44,079 nucleotides of DNA from Streptomycetaceae bacterium (lineage in GTDB: Bacteria; Actinomycetota; Actinomycetes; Nanopelagicales; Nanopelagicaceae), in contig QYPT01000081.1 in the NCBI GenBank assembly GCA_007280125.1, forward strand, positions 1 through 44,079, read 5' to 3'. The notes under the pieces are model-generated. The model was not told the origin of the DNA. It ran no database searches and saw only the letters and a list, made by a program, of their open reading frames with translations. Of this stretch, positions 10,096 through 20,248 are shown piece after piece; position 1 is the first letter of the stretch; every line of letters starts with the position of its first letter. The position numbers were made by a program, and so were the translations under genes.

Positions 10096-10182
10096 TTTAA
10101 CCTTATGCGTCTTGAGCGACCTAGATGCGAACAGCAAGCAAAGAAAATATTCGCTAGTAAATTCTTCTCAATTACGGATTGG

Positions 10183-11700
10183 CTACCTCGGAGAGTGCTC
10201 AAGGACGGCCTTTGCAGCATTGTGACCCGGTATTCCACTTACTCCACCACCTCGAATAGCTCCTGCACCACAAAGGAAGATTCTCGGGTGATCGGTTTCA
10301 ACTCCCCATGATTCTGGTTGATCATCTTCTCTAAAAGGAAATGACAGGTCCTTATGAAAGATATTTCCGCGAGGCAAAGAGACTGATTCTTCTAAATCTA
10401 GAGGTGATTTGGTTTCAACACAGAGAGTTCCATCGCTATTAACAGCTAAGCAATCCTCTATTGGGTCCAATAGGTATCTATTCAGTTGCCTAAATAAACG
10501 TGCGGTGATCTCTTTCTTTACGCCTTCATTATCGTTATCAAAGAGTGATGCTGGCGTGTGTATTCCAAATAATGTGAGTGTGTGATACCCAGCTGCAACT
10601 AGCTCTTCCGAGAGAATTGATGTGTCAGTAAGGGTATGGCAATACATTTCAGCGGGTACGACTTCAGGAATCTCTCCTGCTGAGCTTTGTTCATAGGCTT
10701 TCTGTAAGTCGCTATAGCTTTCATCAAAGTGAAATGTTCCAGAAAAAGCTACTTTCGGATCTGCGCCACTCATTAACCTTGGCAATTTGGCCAGAAGCAT
10801 ATTTATTTTCACTTGGCTTCCCTCGAGAGAAGAAGGAGTTTGAGCACCTGTCAACTCTGCCAATATTTGAGGTGCACAGTTGGCCAAAACATACGATGCC
10901 GAATAACTCTCTCCAGTGTTTGTCATTACTTCTAATGAGTCGCTTATTGATACGACATCCGTTGAAGTTTGAAATGTAACACCGAGTTCTGTCGCCTTAT
11001 CAACGAGCTGACTCACTAGGTTGCCCATGCCTCCTTTGGGCACACGCCACTCACCGGTGCTATTGCCAACCAAGTGATAAATAAAACAGCGATTGGCAGC
11101 GAAATCATGGGCATCACTAAAGGTGCCGATGAGGCCATCAGTTAAGACAACACCTCTAACTACATCATTTTGAAATTGTTTTTCAATTGCTACGCCAAGT
11201 GGTTTTTCAACTAAATCATTCCAAATTGGATGGCTCACTGCTTCGCGCAATTCACTACGGGTGGGGAGTTTCTTGAGCATGGTAGGTGCAACTATTTGAG
11301 CAAAGTGCAAGATATCGGTATAGAAAGTTTTCCAATTTTCGAATTCAGATGCCGAACCCGTTAGTTTCAGGAAACTTTCTTGTGTAGCCGCATCCCAATT
11401 CGATGAAACAAGTAACCCACCCAAATCATGCGGTGTGAATGAGGCAACCGACCGACCTAAGGTTTCAAATTCCAAACCCAAATCGTCAATAATCTTCTGA
11501 GGTAGGAGCGAAACCAAGTAGGCATATCTCGAGAGTCGAGCTTCAAACTCTGGGAAAACCTTCTGTGAAACAGTTGCTCCGCCTAAAGTTTTTTCGCGCT
11601 CGAGCACAAGAACGCGTTTTCCTGCTTTAGCTAAATAGCACGATGCAATAAGCCCATTGTGTCCACCGCCAACAATTACAACGTCGAAAGCCTTTTGCAT
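10183..11700 (-). CDS. NAD(P)/FAD-dependent oxidoreductase (phytoene desaturase/PYROXD2-like)
   Basis: FDVVIVGGGHNGLIASCYLAKAGKRVLVLEREKTLGG dinucleotide fold; C-terminal IFLCGAGAIRGGGVSGIPGHNAAKAVL. Confidence 0.88.
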   Translation of the reverse strand: MQKAFDVVIVGGGHNGLIASCYLAKAGKRVLVLEREKTLGGATVSQKVFPEFEARLSRYAYLVSLLPQKIIDDLGLEFETLGRSVASFTPHDLGGLLVSSNWDAATQESFLKLTGSASEFENWKTFYTDILHFAQIVAPTMLKKLPTRSELREAVSHPIWNDLVEKPLGVAIEKQFQNDVVRGVVLTDGLIGTFSDAHDFAANRCFIYHLVGNSTGEWRVPKGGMGNLVSQLVDKATELGVTFQTSTDVVSISDSLEVMTNTGESYSASYVLANCAPQILAELTGAQTPSSLEGSQVKINMLLAKLPRLMSGADPKVAFSGTFHFDESYSDLQKAYEQSSAGEIPEVVPAEMYCHTLTDTSILSEELVAAGYHTLTLFGIHTPASLFDNDNEGVKKEITARLFRQLNRYLLDPIEDCLAVNSDGTLCVETKSPLDLEESVSLPRGNIFHKDLSFPFREDDQPESWGVETDHPRIFLCGAGAIRGGGVSGIPGHNAAKAVLEHSPR

Positions 11701-11742
11701 GCGCCTAGTATCGGGGTAGAAAGGCGTATAGAAAAGGTCTGG

Positions 11743-13161
11743 TTAGATCTCTAGTGCGATGTATTTTGTTTGTAGGAATTCGTGAATTCCATCAAAGCCA
11801 CCTTCGCGACCCAAACCAGATTGCTTGACTCCACCGAATGGAGCAGCTGGATCTGAAATAACGCCCTTATTAATGGCAACCATTCCAGATTCCATGGCTT
11901 CGGCCGTCCGCAATGCACGAGTTAGGTTGCCGGAAAAGACATAACTGATGAGACCAAAATCAGTGTCGTTAGCCCATGCAATACCTTCTTCGTCAGTATC
12001 GAAAATGACGACTGGCGCAACAGGTCCGAAGATTTCGTGATTGAGAATGGGATTGTCTTTATCGACCGTCAGCACTGTTGCAGGATAGAAAGCACCTTCA
12101 CCTTCAGGCTTTACGCCACCAACTTGTACTTTTCCTCCAGCAGCGACAGATTCGTCAACGATTTCAGCAATCTTGTTGCGCTCTTTCAACGAAACGCTGG
12201 CACCCAAAGTAATCCCTGCATCGGTTCCGCGGCCGACAACAAAAGCTGACATCGATTTCGTGAGTTCGGCAATAAATTTATCTGCGATAGGGCGCTGAAC
12301 AAAAATACGGTTTGCAGCTGTGCAGGCTGCGCCACCATTTCGCATTTTTGCAAGTAGCAATTGTGGAATCGTGATTGCTAAATCTGCATCATCATGAACA
12401 ATTACTTGCGCATTTCCACCGAGCTCCATGGAGCATCGAATAACTTTATCTGCAGCTTCTTTCAAAATAATCCGACCGACTTCTGTTGAACCAGTAAATG
12501 AAAGGTTCATGACGCGATCATCATGCAGCATCTTAGAAATAGCAGGGCCAGATTTTTCAGGGAGAATTAAATTGAGAACACCTTTAGGCAGTCCTGCACG
12601 TTCCATAACATCAACAATGTACATCGCAGTCAGCGGTGTCTCGGTTGCTGGTTTAAGAATCATTGTGCAACCGGCTGCTACAGCAGGTCCGATCTTGCGA
12701 GTAGCCATTCCTGCAGGAAAATTCCATGGTGTAATTAATATAGAAAGACCGATTGGTTGATGTGTTACCAAAATACGTTTGTCTCCAGATGGTGACTTAC
12801 GGAAATCTCCAGGAGTACGCACAGTTTCTTCCGCAAACCAACGGAAGAACTCTGCTGCGTAGGCAGCTTCACCGCGGGCATCTGGCATTGCTTTTCCGTT
12901 TTCACGAGAAATTAAAGTTGCGATCGCTTCATTTTCAGCAGTCATGATTTCAAATGCTTTTCGCAAGATTTCAGATCTAAATCTCGGCGCAGTTTTTGCC
13001 CACGAAACAGCAGCAGCGTCAGCAGCTGCGACAGCCGCCTCGCACTCTGCATCGCCAGCAAGTGCAACCTCGGCGATTATCGAACCATCGCTGGGATCAT
13101 GTACGGCAATCGTGCCAATACCATCAACCCATTCACCATTTATGTATAGTTTTGTGCGCAT
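11743..13161 (-). CDS. gabD: Aldehyde dehydrogenase, likely NAD(P)-dependent succinate-semialdehyde dehydrogenase
   Basis: ITPWNFPAGMATRKIGPAVAAGCTMILKPA; SFTGSTEVGR; MELGGNAQVIVHDDADL; NGGAACTAANRI; FGGVKQSGLGREGG. Confidence 0.88.
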   Translation of the reverse strand: MRTKLYINGEWVDGIGTIAVHDPSDGSIIAEVALAGDAECEAAVAAADAAAVSWAKTAPRFRSEILRKAFEIMTAENEAIATLISRENGKAMPDARGEAAYAAEFFRWFAEETVRTPGDFRKSPSGDKRILVTHQPIGLSILITPWNFPAGMATRKIGPAVAAGCTMILKPATETPLTAMYIVDVMERAGLPKGVLNLILPEKSGPAISKMLHDDRVMNLSFTGSTEVGRIILKEAADKVIRCSMELGGNAQVIVHDDADLAITIPQLLLAKMRNGGAACTAANRIFVQRPIADKFIAELTKSMSAFVVGRGTDAGITLGASVSLKERNKIAEIVDESVAAGGKVQVGGVKPEGEGAFYPATVLTVDKDNPILNHEIFGPVAPVVIFDTDEEGIAWANDTDFGLISYVFSGNLTRALRTAEAMESGMVAINKGVISDPAAPFGGVKQSGLGREGGFDGIHEFLQTKYIALEI

Positions 13162-13228
13162 ATCCAGAGCATACGCTCTAAGATGGTAAGAGTGAAAAAC
13201 GTAATGTTTTCGTTTTTAGGGAGATTCC

Positions 13229-15571
13229 GTGCCTAAGTCTTGGACCGATGGTGCACCAACACCAGAGCCGCTTCGTGAACATGCCCATTTGCGTGACCCT
13301 CTTTCCTACAAAGTTAAGCGCTCTCTTTTAGGTAACCCACTTAACCGACATTCGTTGGGTCATCAGCGATTGGCAAAAAGATATGCGCTGGGAATTCTTT
13401 CCAGTGACTGCATTTCCTCTTCGGCCTATGGAAGTGAGCAGATTCTCATTGCCTTACTTCCGGCTTTTGGACTGGCCTCTTTTGCCTTGATGATGCCGAT
13501 GACTCTCGTCATCTTAATTATTTTGCTCATCGTGACATTGAGTTACCGCAACGTGATTGCTGTCTACACAAAAACTGGCGGCGCCTACATAGTTACGCGC
13601 GACAACTTTGGTTCCACGATGTCTGTTGTCGCGGCCGTAGCGTTGATGCTCGATTACATCGTGACTGTTGCTATTCAGTCGGCAGCCGGTGTGGCCGCCA
13701 TTATTTCTACTTTCCCCTCACTCCATGCTGGGAAGATTTACATGACCCTTGGAGTAATTGCTCTTATTACATACGGAAATCTTCGCGGTGTTAAAGAAGC
13801 TGGTAAATCCTTTGCGATGCCTACTTATTTCTTCATCGCGGCAATGGCCGTTGTATTTATCACCGGACTTGTTCGAGCATTTAGTGGTGATTTACCAGTT
13901 CTTGCCACAAACACTGAAGGCGCTGTAGCGGTCGGCCAAGCACAGGGGCTTCTAACTTTTAGCGCAATCTTCATTTTGTTACGAGCATTTGCAAATGGCG
14001 GTTCCTCCCTGACTGGACTTGAGGCAATCTCCGATGGCGTGGCGCTCTTTAAAGTTCCTGAAGATGTAAACGCCCGTCGCACCTTGGTCATTATGAGTTC
14101 GATTCTCGGAACTCTTGTTCTGGGAGTCTCATGGTTTGCACAACGCATTCATGCAATGCCATATGAATCAGGTACTCCAACTGTTATCTCCCAGATCGCG
14201 AAGGTTGCCCTCGGTGACGGATCAGCTGGAAAGATATTCTTTATCTTTGTTCAAGGCGCAACAATGCTTATTCTTTTTGCTGGCGCAAACACAACATATA
14301 GCGCTTTTCCCATCCTTTGTAACTTCGTAGCAGCAGACGGATACCTTCCACATCAACTAACAAAACGCGGCCACCGCCTCGCCTTTTCAAACGGAATTAT
14401 CTTCCTTGCCAGTGCAGCGGCAGTCTTGGTGCTTATTACTGGAGCTTCGGTCGATCACTTGGTGGCGTTTTACGCTTTAGGTGTCTTTACCGGCTTCACT
14501 CTGGCGGGATTTGGTATGGCTAAACATGCATACGTTAATCGTCAAGGTGCATGGAAACTGAAGATATTTATCAATGGATTATCCGGATCAGTTTCTTTAA
14601 TCGTTGTCTTTGTTTTTGCAATTGTGAAATTTACTGAAGGCGCCTGGTTAGTTATCACTATCGCCCCTATTGCAGTATTTTCACTCTTGCGCCTAAACCG
14701 CCAGTATGTCAATGAACAAGCCGCACTTAATCTTCGCAGCGACGAATCACGCGCCACATCAATAAGTAAGCATGACGTAACAATCCTCGTTGACAATGTT
14801 GATGTTGCAACCGTAGGCGCAGTTCGTTATGCAAGAAGTCTTAATCCACATTCACTTTCAGCAGTTCACTTTGTAATTGATGATCAAAGAGCCGAAGAGA
14901 TTCGCAAAGCTTGGGCGGCATCACCTGCATTGGGAGATGTAATGCTTGAACTCATTGATTGCCCCGATCGACGTTTGGCAAATGCCGCGGTTGATTACGC
15001 AATCCGAGCTACGACACGTACCGATGTAGAAGTAACTCTTCTCTTGCCACGTCGCTCGTATGCGCCAGTCCTGGGCAAGCTTTTACATGATCAGACCGCA
15101 GAAGAAATCGCTCGCCCAATTTCCCAGTTGCCTCGAGTAGTTGCAACCATTGTTCCTTTTGATGTTGCGAAAATTATTTCGGGTAAAGAAGTTGTTGTTC
15201 ATGATGAAATTGAGATCCCTGTCGCTGTGCCTGCTGCACCGCGTATTGAAGCGGCAGCAGCTGTTTCTTTTAAGAGTAATGAACCTATTAGTCACTATGC
15301 AGAAAACCTCACGCCGATTGGCAAAATTACCTGGCGCCAACGTGCCCATGTCCAGGGCCGCGTTACTTCAATCAAATCCGCGCCTCGAGATTCTGCGCCA
15401 ATTGTTGAAGTAGAAATGTGGGATGAAACTGGCGGAGTTACATTGCAATTCTTGGGCCGACGCGAAATAGCTGGTCTTGACGTGGGGTCACAACTGCGTG
15501 CTGAAGGAATGGTCGGTGAAGCCGATGGCTCGTTGACGATTCTCAACCCGTCGTACGAAATTATTATTTAA
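13229..15571 (+). CDS. APC-superfamily amino-acid permease with C-terminal OB-fold-like domain
   Basis: Residues ~50-480 are a multi-TM APC permease (SSDCISSSAYGSEQILIAL, TLSYRNVIAVYTKTGGAYIV); C-terminal KITWRQRAHVQGRVTSIKSAP...VEVEMWDETGGVTLQFLGRREIAGLDVGSQLRAEGMVG resembles an OB fold. Confidence 0.88.
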   Translation: MPKSWTDGAPTPEPLREHAHLRDPLSYKVKRSLLGNPLNRHSLGHQRLAKRYALGILSSDCISSSAYGSEQILIALLPAFGLASFALMMPMTLVILIILLIVTLSYRNVIAVYTKTGGAYIVTRDNFGSTMSVVAAVALMLDYIVTVAIQSAAGVAAIISTFPSLHAGKIYMTLGVIALITYGNLRGVKEAGKSFAMPTYFFIAAMAVVFITGLVRAFSGDLPVLATNTEGAVAVGQAQGLLTFSAIFILLRAFANGGSSLTGLEAISDGVALFKVPEDVNARRTLVIMSSILGTLVLGVSWFAQRIHAMPYESGTPTVISQIAKVALGDGSAGKIFFIFVQGATMLILFAGANTTYSAFPILCNFVAADGYLPHQLTKRGHRLAFSNGIIFLASAAAVLVLITGASVDHLVAFYALGVFTGFTLAGFGMAKHAYVNRQGAWKLKIFINGLSGSVSLIVVFVFAIVKFTEGAWLVITIAPIAVFSLLRLNRQYVNEQAALNLRSDESRATSISKHDVTILVDNVDVATVGAVRYARSLNPHSLSAVHFVIDDQRAEEIRKAWAASPALGDVMLELIDCPDRRLANAAVDYAIRATTRTDVEVTLLLPRRSYAPVLGKLLHDQTAEEIARPISQLPRVVATIVPFDVAKIISGKEVVVHDEIEIPVAVPAAPRIEAAAAVSFKSNEPISHYAENLTPIGKITWRQRAHVQGRVTSIKSAPRDSAPIVEVEMWDETGGVTLQFLGRREIAGLDVGSQLRAEGMVGEADGSLTILNPSYEIII

Positions 15572-15574
15572 CAG

Positions 15575-15661
15575 CGGTGGCGGTGGGATTTGAACCCACG
15601 GTTGAGTTTCCCCAACACGCGCTTTCGAGGCGCGCTCCTTTGGCCGCTCGGACACGCCACC
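15575..15661 (-). tRNA. tRNA-Ser (anticodon CGA)
   Basis: Minus strand GGTGGCG...CGCCACC acceptor, GCCTCGAAAGC anticodon arm, long variable arm, GGTTCAAAT T-loop. Confidence 0.94.
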
Positions 15662-15680
15662 AGGAGTGAGGATACATCAA

Positions 15681-16142
15681 CTATTTTCTTTCTCGTTGCC
15701 CTTCAAAAAATTCCTTGAGCAAATCTGCGCATTCATCCACCATCACGCCCGCAGTGATTTCAATTGAATGCAGTGAACGTGGGTCTCTCAGCACATCCCA
15801 TACCGATCCAACAGCGCCAGCCTTCTCATCCCAAGCCCCAAAGACCAATTTCTGAATTCTCGACTGAGAAATTGCGCCTGCACACATGGCACACGGTTCT
15901 AAAGTGACAACCAGTGTGTGATCGTCCAGGCGCCATGAACCGATTTTTTCTGCCGCGTTTCGAATCGCAACTATCTCTGCGTGGGCCGTCGGATCTTTAT
16001 GGAGCTCACGCTCATTACTTCCCGTTGCAACAATTTCACCAGCACTATTGAGAATGACTGCACCGACAGGAACATCGCCAGATGTTTTTGTTCCCTCAGA
16101 TGCCACATTCAAGGCAAGCAACATCGCTTCGTTGTTATTCAT
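15681..16142 (-). CDS. tadA: tRNA-specific adenosine deaminase
   Basis: DPTAHAEIVAIRNAAEKIGSWRL; LVVTLEPCAMCAGAI zinc site. Confidence 0.94.
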   Translation of the reverse strand: MNNNEAMLLALNVASEGTKTSGDVPVGAVILNSAGEIVATGSNERELHKDPTAHAEIVAIRNAAEKIGSWRLDDHTLVVTLEPCAMCAGAISQSRIQKLVFGAWDEKAGAVGSVWDVLRDPRSLHSIEITAGVMVDECADLLKEFFEGQRERK

Positions 16143-16153
16143 TTTTTCTGAAA

Positions 16154-16615
16154 CTAAATATCTAGTAATTCGCGAAACTGCTCGCCAAAACCTAGGCGCG
16201 TTGCAATTGCGTCCAGTTGCTCATCAGGAAAAAGTTCTGCGTCATCGCATAGGGCAGAGATTTCCATGTGATTCATTCCAAGATCAATCAAAATATCTAA
16301 GTTACCTGTGGGCAATGGTTCGTCATCTTCTTCAGGAAATGGCAGATCAGCTAGTTCAATAAATTCTGCGGCCACTTCATAATCGAACGCGCAGGTAGCG
16401 TCGCTAAGCAGCATGCGTATGTGTGCGCCAAGAACTCGAATGACCATAAAAAATTCTTCATCGATAGAGATAAGTGCTATCGCCCCGCCATTTGTTTGTT
16501 GAGCTTTCAGTCCTTCAATAATCTGTGCTAAATCATGAGGGTCCGGCATTTCAGCCAAGGTCCAGCGCCCTTCTTCATGCCAGGCAGCTACAGCAATATC
16601 AACGTCGTTAGTCAT
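16154..16615 (-). CDS. tRNA adenosine deaminase-associated protein
   Basis: Acidic ~150-aa protein directly upstream of tad[16 protein letters not shown] resembles the actinobacterial family. Confidence 0.85.
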   Translation of the reverse strand: MTNDVDIAVAAWHEEGRWTLAEMPDPHDLAQIIEGLKAQQTNGGAIALISIDEEFFMVIRVLGAHIRMLLSDATCAFDYEVAAEFIELADLPFPEEDDEPLPTGNLDILIDLGMNHMEISALCDDAELFPDEQLDAIATRLGFGEQFRELLDI

Positions 16616-16705
16616 TGCAGCCCCCTTTTGCGCGCTTTACCCCATCCCTTAGGTTGCATCTTGACACTCATTTGTTGGGAAAGAAAGCCCTGTAGGGTAG
16701 GGAAC

Positions 16706-17344
16706 ATGAAAGTACATGTCGCAAATCACCCCCTCATTTCTCATAAATTGACTGTGTTACGAGATGAAAAGACTGACTCACCAACTTTTCGTCGACTCGT
16801 CGAAGAACTTGTGACCTTGTTGGCCTACGAAGCTACTCGCGATGTGCGCACTAAAACTGTTTCGATAAAAACCCCCGTGACTCAGACGCAAGGTTTGAAG
16901 ATGGCGGAACCTCGCCCCGTTGTTGTGCCAATCCTGCGCGCTGGTCTGGGAATGCTTGAGGGCATGGTTCGCCTTATTCCAACAGCTGAAGTTGGTTTCC
17001 TCGGAATGGTCCGAGATGAAAAAACTTTAAAGGCCAGCACCTACGCAAATCGTTTACCCGAGAATCTTTCCGGCAGACAATGTTTCGTCCTAGATCCGAT
17101 GCTTGCAACAGGCGGCACACTAATTGCAGCTTTTAATTTTCTCATTGAGCGAGGAGCAAATGACATCACAGCAATTTGTATTCTCGCAGCGCCTGAAGGT
17201 ATTGCTTTTGTCGAAGAAGCTTTTAAGGATTCAAACGTGCCGATAACTATCGTGACCGGCGCTTTAGATGAAAAGCTCAATGAACACGGTTACATCGTTC
17301 CGGGTCTTGGTGACGCGGGCGACCGACTATATGGAGTGGTGTAA
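16706..17344 (+). CDS. upp: Uracil phosphoribosyltransferase
   Basis: [59 protein letters not shown]. Start set to ATG at 16706. Confidence 0.96.
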   Translation: MKVHVANHPLISHKLTVLRDEKTDSPTFRRLVEELVTLLAYEATRDVRTKTVSIKTPVTQTQGLKMAEPRPVVVPILRAGLGMLEGMVRLIPTAEVGFLGMVRDEKTLKASTYANRLPENLSGRQCFVLDPMLATGGTLIAAFNFLIERGANDITAICILAAPEGIAFVEEAFKDSNVPITIVTGALDEKLNEHGYIVPGLGDAGDRLYGVV

Positions 17345-17346
17345 AA

Positions 17347-18723
17347 ATGGCGTCAACAAGTCCTGGGTACGGAATCACTATTCGCGTTGAAGGAGCACCT
17401 TCAGCTCAGCCTGTCGCTCTTGTCACTGCCGCAATAACCGGTGCAGGCGCCACTATTACGGCGTTAGATGTCGTCGAATCCCTCATTGAAAGAGTGGTCG
17501 TGGACGTAACATGCGACACGAGTAATGCCGAGCATGCAGAAGAGATTTCCAAAGCAATTGCTGCTCATCCAGAATTGACAGTGCGTAAAGTAAGCGACCG
17601 TACATTCTTATTGCACCTTGGCGGAAAGATCGAAATTCAATCTAAGGTTCCTCTAAAAACGCGTGACGATTTATCTCGCGCATACACTCCAGGTGTCGCA
17701 CGAATCTGTCAGGCGATTGTTGATGATCCATCAGATGCGCGTCGCCTCACTATTAAGCGAAACACGGTCGCAGTTGTTACAGATGGTTCTGCGGTTTTAG
17801 GTCTTGGAAATATTGGACCTGCTGCTGCCCTTCCTGTCATGGAAGGAAAAGCTGCGCTGTTCAAGCGCTTTGGAGATGTGGACGCGTGGCCAGTCTGTCT
17901 AGACACACAAGATGTCGATGAAATTGTTCGCACTGTTCAACTTATTGCACCTGTTTACGGTGGTATCAACCTTGAAGATATTTCAGCGCCTCGTTGTTTT
18001 GAAGTTGAACGTCGCCTTCGCGAACTGCTAGACATCCCAGTTTTCCATGATGACCAACACGGAACAGCGATCGTTGTGCTTGCTGCACTTCGGAATTCGC
18101 TCAAGCTTGTAAAGAAGAATCTCGCTGATTGCCGAATAATTATGAGCGGCGCAGGCGCAGCAGGCACAGCGATTGCTCGCTTGCTCATGCTCAGTGGTGC
18201 CACAAATATCGTTGCTTTCGATACAAAGGGCGTCATAAACAAGTCAACCAAGACCACAGATCCAATGCGCCAATGGTTTATTGATAACTGCAACCCAAAT
18301 AACATCACGGGGACTCTGGCCGAATGCTTGGCCGGCGCGGATATATTCATTGGTGTGAGTGCGGCCAACATCTTGAAGGAAGCAGATGTCGCTTCTATGG
18401 GTAAGGATTCAATTGTCTTTGCACTTGCCAATCCAGACCCCGAGATTGATCCATACATCGCGCGCAAACATGCAACTGTTGTTGCCACTGGCCGCAGTGA
18501 CCAGCCAAACCAAATTAATAATGTGCTTGCATTCCCTGGAATCTTCCGTGGATTGCTAGATGCCAACGCACATAAGATCACAGACGAATTGCTTGTTGCG
18601 GCAGCTGAAGCGATTGCGGACTGTGTCTCTCCAGAACAACTCAACGCATCATTTATCGTGCCAAGTGTTTTCGATCCCAACGTGGTGATTGCTGTGGCAG
18701 CAGCGGTAAAGAAATGCGTGTAA
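17347..18723 (+). CDS. NAD-dependent malic enzyme with N-terminal ACT-like domain
   Basis: SRAYTPGVARICQAI; GNIGPAAALPVMEGKAALFK; FHDDQHGTAIVVLAAL; IIMSGAGAAGTAIARLL. Confidence 0.95.
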   Translation: MASTSPGYGITIRVEGAPSAQPVALVTAAITGAGATITALDVVESLIERVVVDVTCDTSNAEHAEEISKAIAAHPELTVRKVSDRTFLLHLGGKIEIQSKVPLKTRDDLSRAYTPGVARICQAIVDDPSDARRLTIKRNTVAVVTDGSAVLGLGNIGPAAALPVMEGKAALFKRFGDVDAWPVCLDTQDVDEIVRTVQLIAPVYGGINLEDISAPRCFEVERRLRELLDIPVFHDDQHGTAIVVLAALRNSLKLVKKNLADCRIIMSGAGAAGTAIARLLMLSGATNIVAFDTKGVINKSTKTTDPMRQWFIDNCNPNNITGTLAECLAGADIFIGVSAANILKEADVASMGKDSIVFALANPDPEIDPYIARKHATVVATGRSDQPNQINNVLAFPGIFRGLLDANAHKITDELLVAAAEAIADCVSPEQLNASFIVPSVFDPNVVIAVAAAVKKCV

Positions 18724-19328
18724 TTGAGTTAGCTGCATCCTTTGATGCACAGCTTTCATCACTTGCTCCATTCTTGTTCTATGTGATTCTTGCGGCAATT
18801 CTTTTTGCAGAAACTGGAATACTTTTAGGGTTTTTCTTGCCAGGAGATTCAATTCTCTTCAGTGCCGGGTTGGTAGTGGCTTCGCATAAATCCTTAAATA
18901 TCTCCCTGCTCTGCCTTGTGATATTTATTGCCGCCTTTATGGGGGATCAAGTTGGTTATGTCCTTGGTCGTACCATTGGTCGGCCTTATCTAGAGAAGAA
19001 TCCTTCTCCACGTATTGCACGAATGATGGGATCAGCAGAACGTTTTTACCATCACAGCGGCTGGTGGGCGGTTGTTGCTGCAAGGTTCTTCCCGTGGGTG
19101 CGAAGCTTTGTTCCGCCCATCGCTGGCGTTGCAAAAATGAATTACTACCGCTTTCTTTCGGCCAACGCAGTTGGCGCACTCTTATGGGGAGTTGGAATCA
19201 CTTTAGCCGGCTACTACGCGGCAAGACTTCCTTGGGTAAAAACTTCTTCGTATGCTCTAGCAGTCTTCTTTATCGGAGGATCTTTAGTATCTGCCATTTG
19301 GCATTACTTTCGAGCTCGACGTGACTGA
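18714..19328 (+). CDS. DedA family membrane protein
   Basis: GFFLPGDSILFSAG; GDQVGYVLGRTIG; ARFFPWVRSFVPPIAGVAKM. Confidence 0.93.
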   Translation: MRVIELAASFDAQLSSLAPFLFYVILAAILFAETGILLGFFLPGDSILFSAGLVVASHKSLNISLLCLVIFIAAFMGDQVGYVLGRTIGRPYLEKNPSPRIARMMGSAERFYHHSGWWAVVAARFFPWVRSFVPPIAGVAKMNYYRFLSANAVGALLWGVGITLAGYYAARLPWVKTSSYALAVFFIGGSLVSAIWHYFRARRD

Positions 19329-20236
19329 TTCGAACCGCCCACAATCACTCCGATATACGTCAATACGATTCCACTCACCAAATACCAACTGACGGTAACT
19401 CCGTGAGTAGGTATAACTAAATCTATTATAAGAGATCCAATCAATTGGCCACCTACGGTAAATAGCGTGAAAGTTAGAACGCCTAGGTGTTGCACAATTG
19501 TTGATGAGAATGCCACATACAAAACTCCGACTACTCCACCCAGATACATCCACCACGGTCCGTTTCCCAAAGGCGTGAAGTGTGTCTTATGGATTACCAG
19601 TCCTCCAATGAAAAGAATGAGAAGAAATGCTGTTCCCGTCACGAAATTTAATAACGAAGTCGTAAAGCTTTGTTGTGAGAATTCATTTATCTGGCCATTA
19701 AGCGCTCGTTGAATTCCGACTATTACTCCAGCCAAACAAGCTAATACAAGGGCAAGAATCGACAAATTATGTGCATCGATTCGATCCCAAACGGAGATTA
19801 ACACCGCAATAATTGTTAATCCTGCAGCAGATATGCGGCGCCAAGTGATTGCTTTTTTGCCACCCCCTGTTAGCCCAATGCGATCTATGAGTAAAGAGGC
19901 ACCAGCTTGGCCAGCAATCGATGCAACAGAAAAAATCGCAACACCCAAAATAGGAACGGCGTTAGTTTGGACGGCAACAAAAGTTGCACCGAGTGCTCCA
20001 GCAAAGAGTCTCCAAGCAGGTATCTGTCCTTGTTTTAGCGCCTGGCGTATTTTGGAAGCGCCTAGTTTTATTCCGGGGATAAAAAGTGAAATGAGGAAAA
20101 TTGCTATCAATCCAGAGCTAAAGGAGAACAATGCAGCTTCTAAACCGTTATTTAACCGATGTGATAATTCACCATTTACTCGAGACTGCACGGCAATCAG
20201 GACACCTGCAAATGCTGCAAGGAAATCAAGTCTCAT
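19304..20236 (-). CDS. DMT family transporter (YdcZ-like, two-repeat)
   Basis: Multi-TM, FAGVLIAVQSRVNGELS and GVIVGIQRALNGQI internal repeats typical of DMT YdcZ-like proteins. Confidence 0.88.
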   Translation of the reverse strand: MRLDFLAAFAGVLIAVQSRVNGELSHRLNNGLEAALFSFSSGLIAIFLISLFIPGIKLGASKIRQALKQGQIPAWRLFAGALGATFVAVQTNAVPILGVAIFSVASIAGQAGASLLIDRIGLTGGGKKAITWRRISAAGLTIIAVLISVWDRIDAHNLSILALVLACLAGVIVGIQRALNGQINEFSQQSFTTSLLNFVTGTAFLLILFIGGLVIHKTHFTPLGNGPWWMYLGGVVGVLYVAFSSTIVQHLGVLTFTLFTVGGQLIGSLIIDLVIPTHGVTVSWYLVSGIVLTYIGVIVGGSNQSRRARK

Positions 20237-20248
20237 TTATGCATCTTA

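Noticed and set aside
17955-18680. 241-aa minus-strand ORF opposite the malic enzyme gene
   Set aside because: Antisense shadow of a well-conserved enzyme; Ser/Ala-rich low-information sequence.
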